Shown piece by piece: positions 39,136 through 39,614 of a DNA stretch of 39,614 bases (position 1 is the first letter of the stretch; each line of letters opens with the position of its first letter). The position numbers and the translations under genes were made by a program. The notes under the pieces were generated by a model. That model did no database searches. It saw only the letters and a list, made by a program, of their open reading frames with translations, and had not been told where the DNA came from. Source of the DNA: Chloroflexota bacterium (lineage in GTDB: Bacteria > Chloroflexota > Anaerolineae > UBA4142 > SHND01); contig JACQWQ010000054.1 in the NCBI GenBank assembly GCA_016209205.1, positions 1 to 39,614 of the forward strand. The letters run 5' to 3'.

Positions 39136-39614
39136 AATTCACAACGCCGCGCAGTATCACGCGATAATTTGGAAACACCTCATCCACTTTTGGATTTTTC
39201 AAGCGTTTGACCAGCACTTCGCCCAAGACATCGCGGTAATCTGTCGTCACTGCCAAATCAATATTTTGAAACAAAACGTCCGGCTGTAAACCTCTCCATT
39301 CGCCGTGTACGCGTCCGCCGCGCATTCCACCGCCGAGCAACCATACGACACTGCCGTGCCCGTGGTCGGTGCCCAAACCGCCATTCTCTTGAACGCGTCT
39401 CCCAAACTCGGACATGACGACGATGCTCAATTGTTTTGATCCATCGCGCACGTCGTCATAAAACGCGGCGAGCGCCGCGCCCACGTCGCGCAGCAATTCC
39501 GCCATCGCGCCTTCCCCCCCCCCTTGCGCGACGTGCGTATCCCAACCACCCACGTCCACACACGCCACTTCCAAACCGACTTGCGCGCGCATCAACGCTG
39601 CAATTTGCTTCAGC
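39134..39614 (-). CDS. DUF1501 family protein, C-terminal part (runs off the right edge)
   Basis: The visible 160 residues begin LKQIAALMRAQVGLEVACVDVGGWDTHVAQGG, then SIVVMSEFGRRVQENGGLGTDHGHGSVVWLLGGGMRGGRVHGEW and end TDYRDVLGEVLVKRLKNPKVDEVFPNYRV. The WDTH, SEFGRR..EN and GTDHG motifs are the DUF1501 signature, an alkaline-phosphatase-like (sulfatase-fold) family of exported proteins often encoded beside DUF1800 genes. The metal-binding Asp and His residues in WDTH and TDHGHG are present. The start and N-terminal half, including any Tat signal, lie outside the window. A C9 run at 39516-39524 keeps the frame. Confidence 0.88.
   Translation of the reverse strand, partial: LKQIAALMRAQVGLEVACVDVGGWDTHVAQGGGEGAMAELLRDVGAALAAFYDDVRDGSKQLSIVVMSEFGRRVQENGGLGTDHGHGSVVWLLGGGMRGGRVHGEWRGLQPDVLFQNIDLAVTTDYRDVLGEVLVKRLKNPKVDEVFPNYRVILRGVVN

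Overview
The window looks like chromosomal DNA of an uncultured bacterium, most likely a member of Chloroflexota (Anaerolineae-like). This is inferred, not proven. The reasons are a large MalT/LuxR-type regulator with a small conserved partner gene, several AF2212-type antitoxin + PIN toxin pairs, Thr/Pro-rich lipoprotein linkers, an alpha-2-macroglobulin lipoprotein near a class A PBP, and many short tandem and palindromic intergenic repeats. GC content is moderately high by eye. I see no rRNA, tRNA or CRISPR array.

Layout. 1-640: the 5' part of an IS transposase (IS1634/DUF4277 type) running off the left edge, abutting a truncated RelE-like toxin. 940-2020: two decayed copies of the ilvD 3' end and a HigB-HigA toxin-antitoxin pair. 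2022-10395 (minus strand): ilvD, a LysM/cupredoxin secreted protein, a DUF433 protein and a carbohydrate set (Gfo/Idh/MocA oxidoreductase, sugar-phosphate isomerase, aldo/keto reductase, GH5 glycosidase). 10488-13623: a secreted serine hydrolase broken by two frameshifts. 13940-17242 (plus strand): GNAT, AF2212-VapC pair, proC, tusA and a frameshifted dsrE2. 17605-20435: divergent PQQ-type sugar dehydrogenase lipoprotein and a secreted CAP-domain protein. 20521-22996: a toxin-antitoxin island (AF2212-VapC, HTH-nucleotidyltransferase, antitoxin with a truncated RelE-like toxin, DUF6516/TumE-like pair). 23083-34749 (minus strand): alpha-2-macroglobulin lipoprotein (one frameshift), WD/TolB-like lipoprotein, HAD hydrolase, GNAT and penicillin-binding protein 1. 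35020-38824 (plus strand): SH3b lipoprotein, LuxR/MalT regulator and its small partner. The right edge holds a decayed gene fragment and the C-terminal part of a DUF1501 protein.

How the genes work together. Three themes stand out: cell-envelope and secreted functions (A2M, PBP1, LysM, CAP, SH3b, lipoproteins), sugar metabolism, and a heavy load of small toxin-antitoxin modules, some visibly decaying. The most unusual sequence-level signal is repeat traffic. Many gaps carry 7- or 8-bp tandem repeats or palindromes, and the same repeat units occur in frame inside coding sequences (PBP1 three times, LuxR/MalT once, SH3b lipoprotein once). Four frameshifts in three genes are all apparent single-base losses. 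This may reflect consensus error in the assembly rather than true gene decay.
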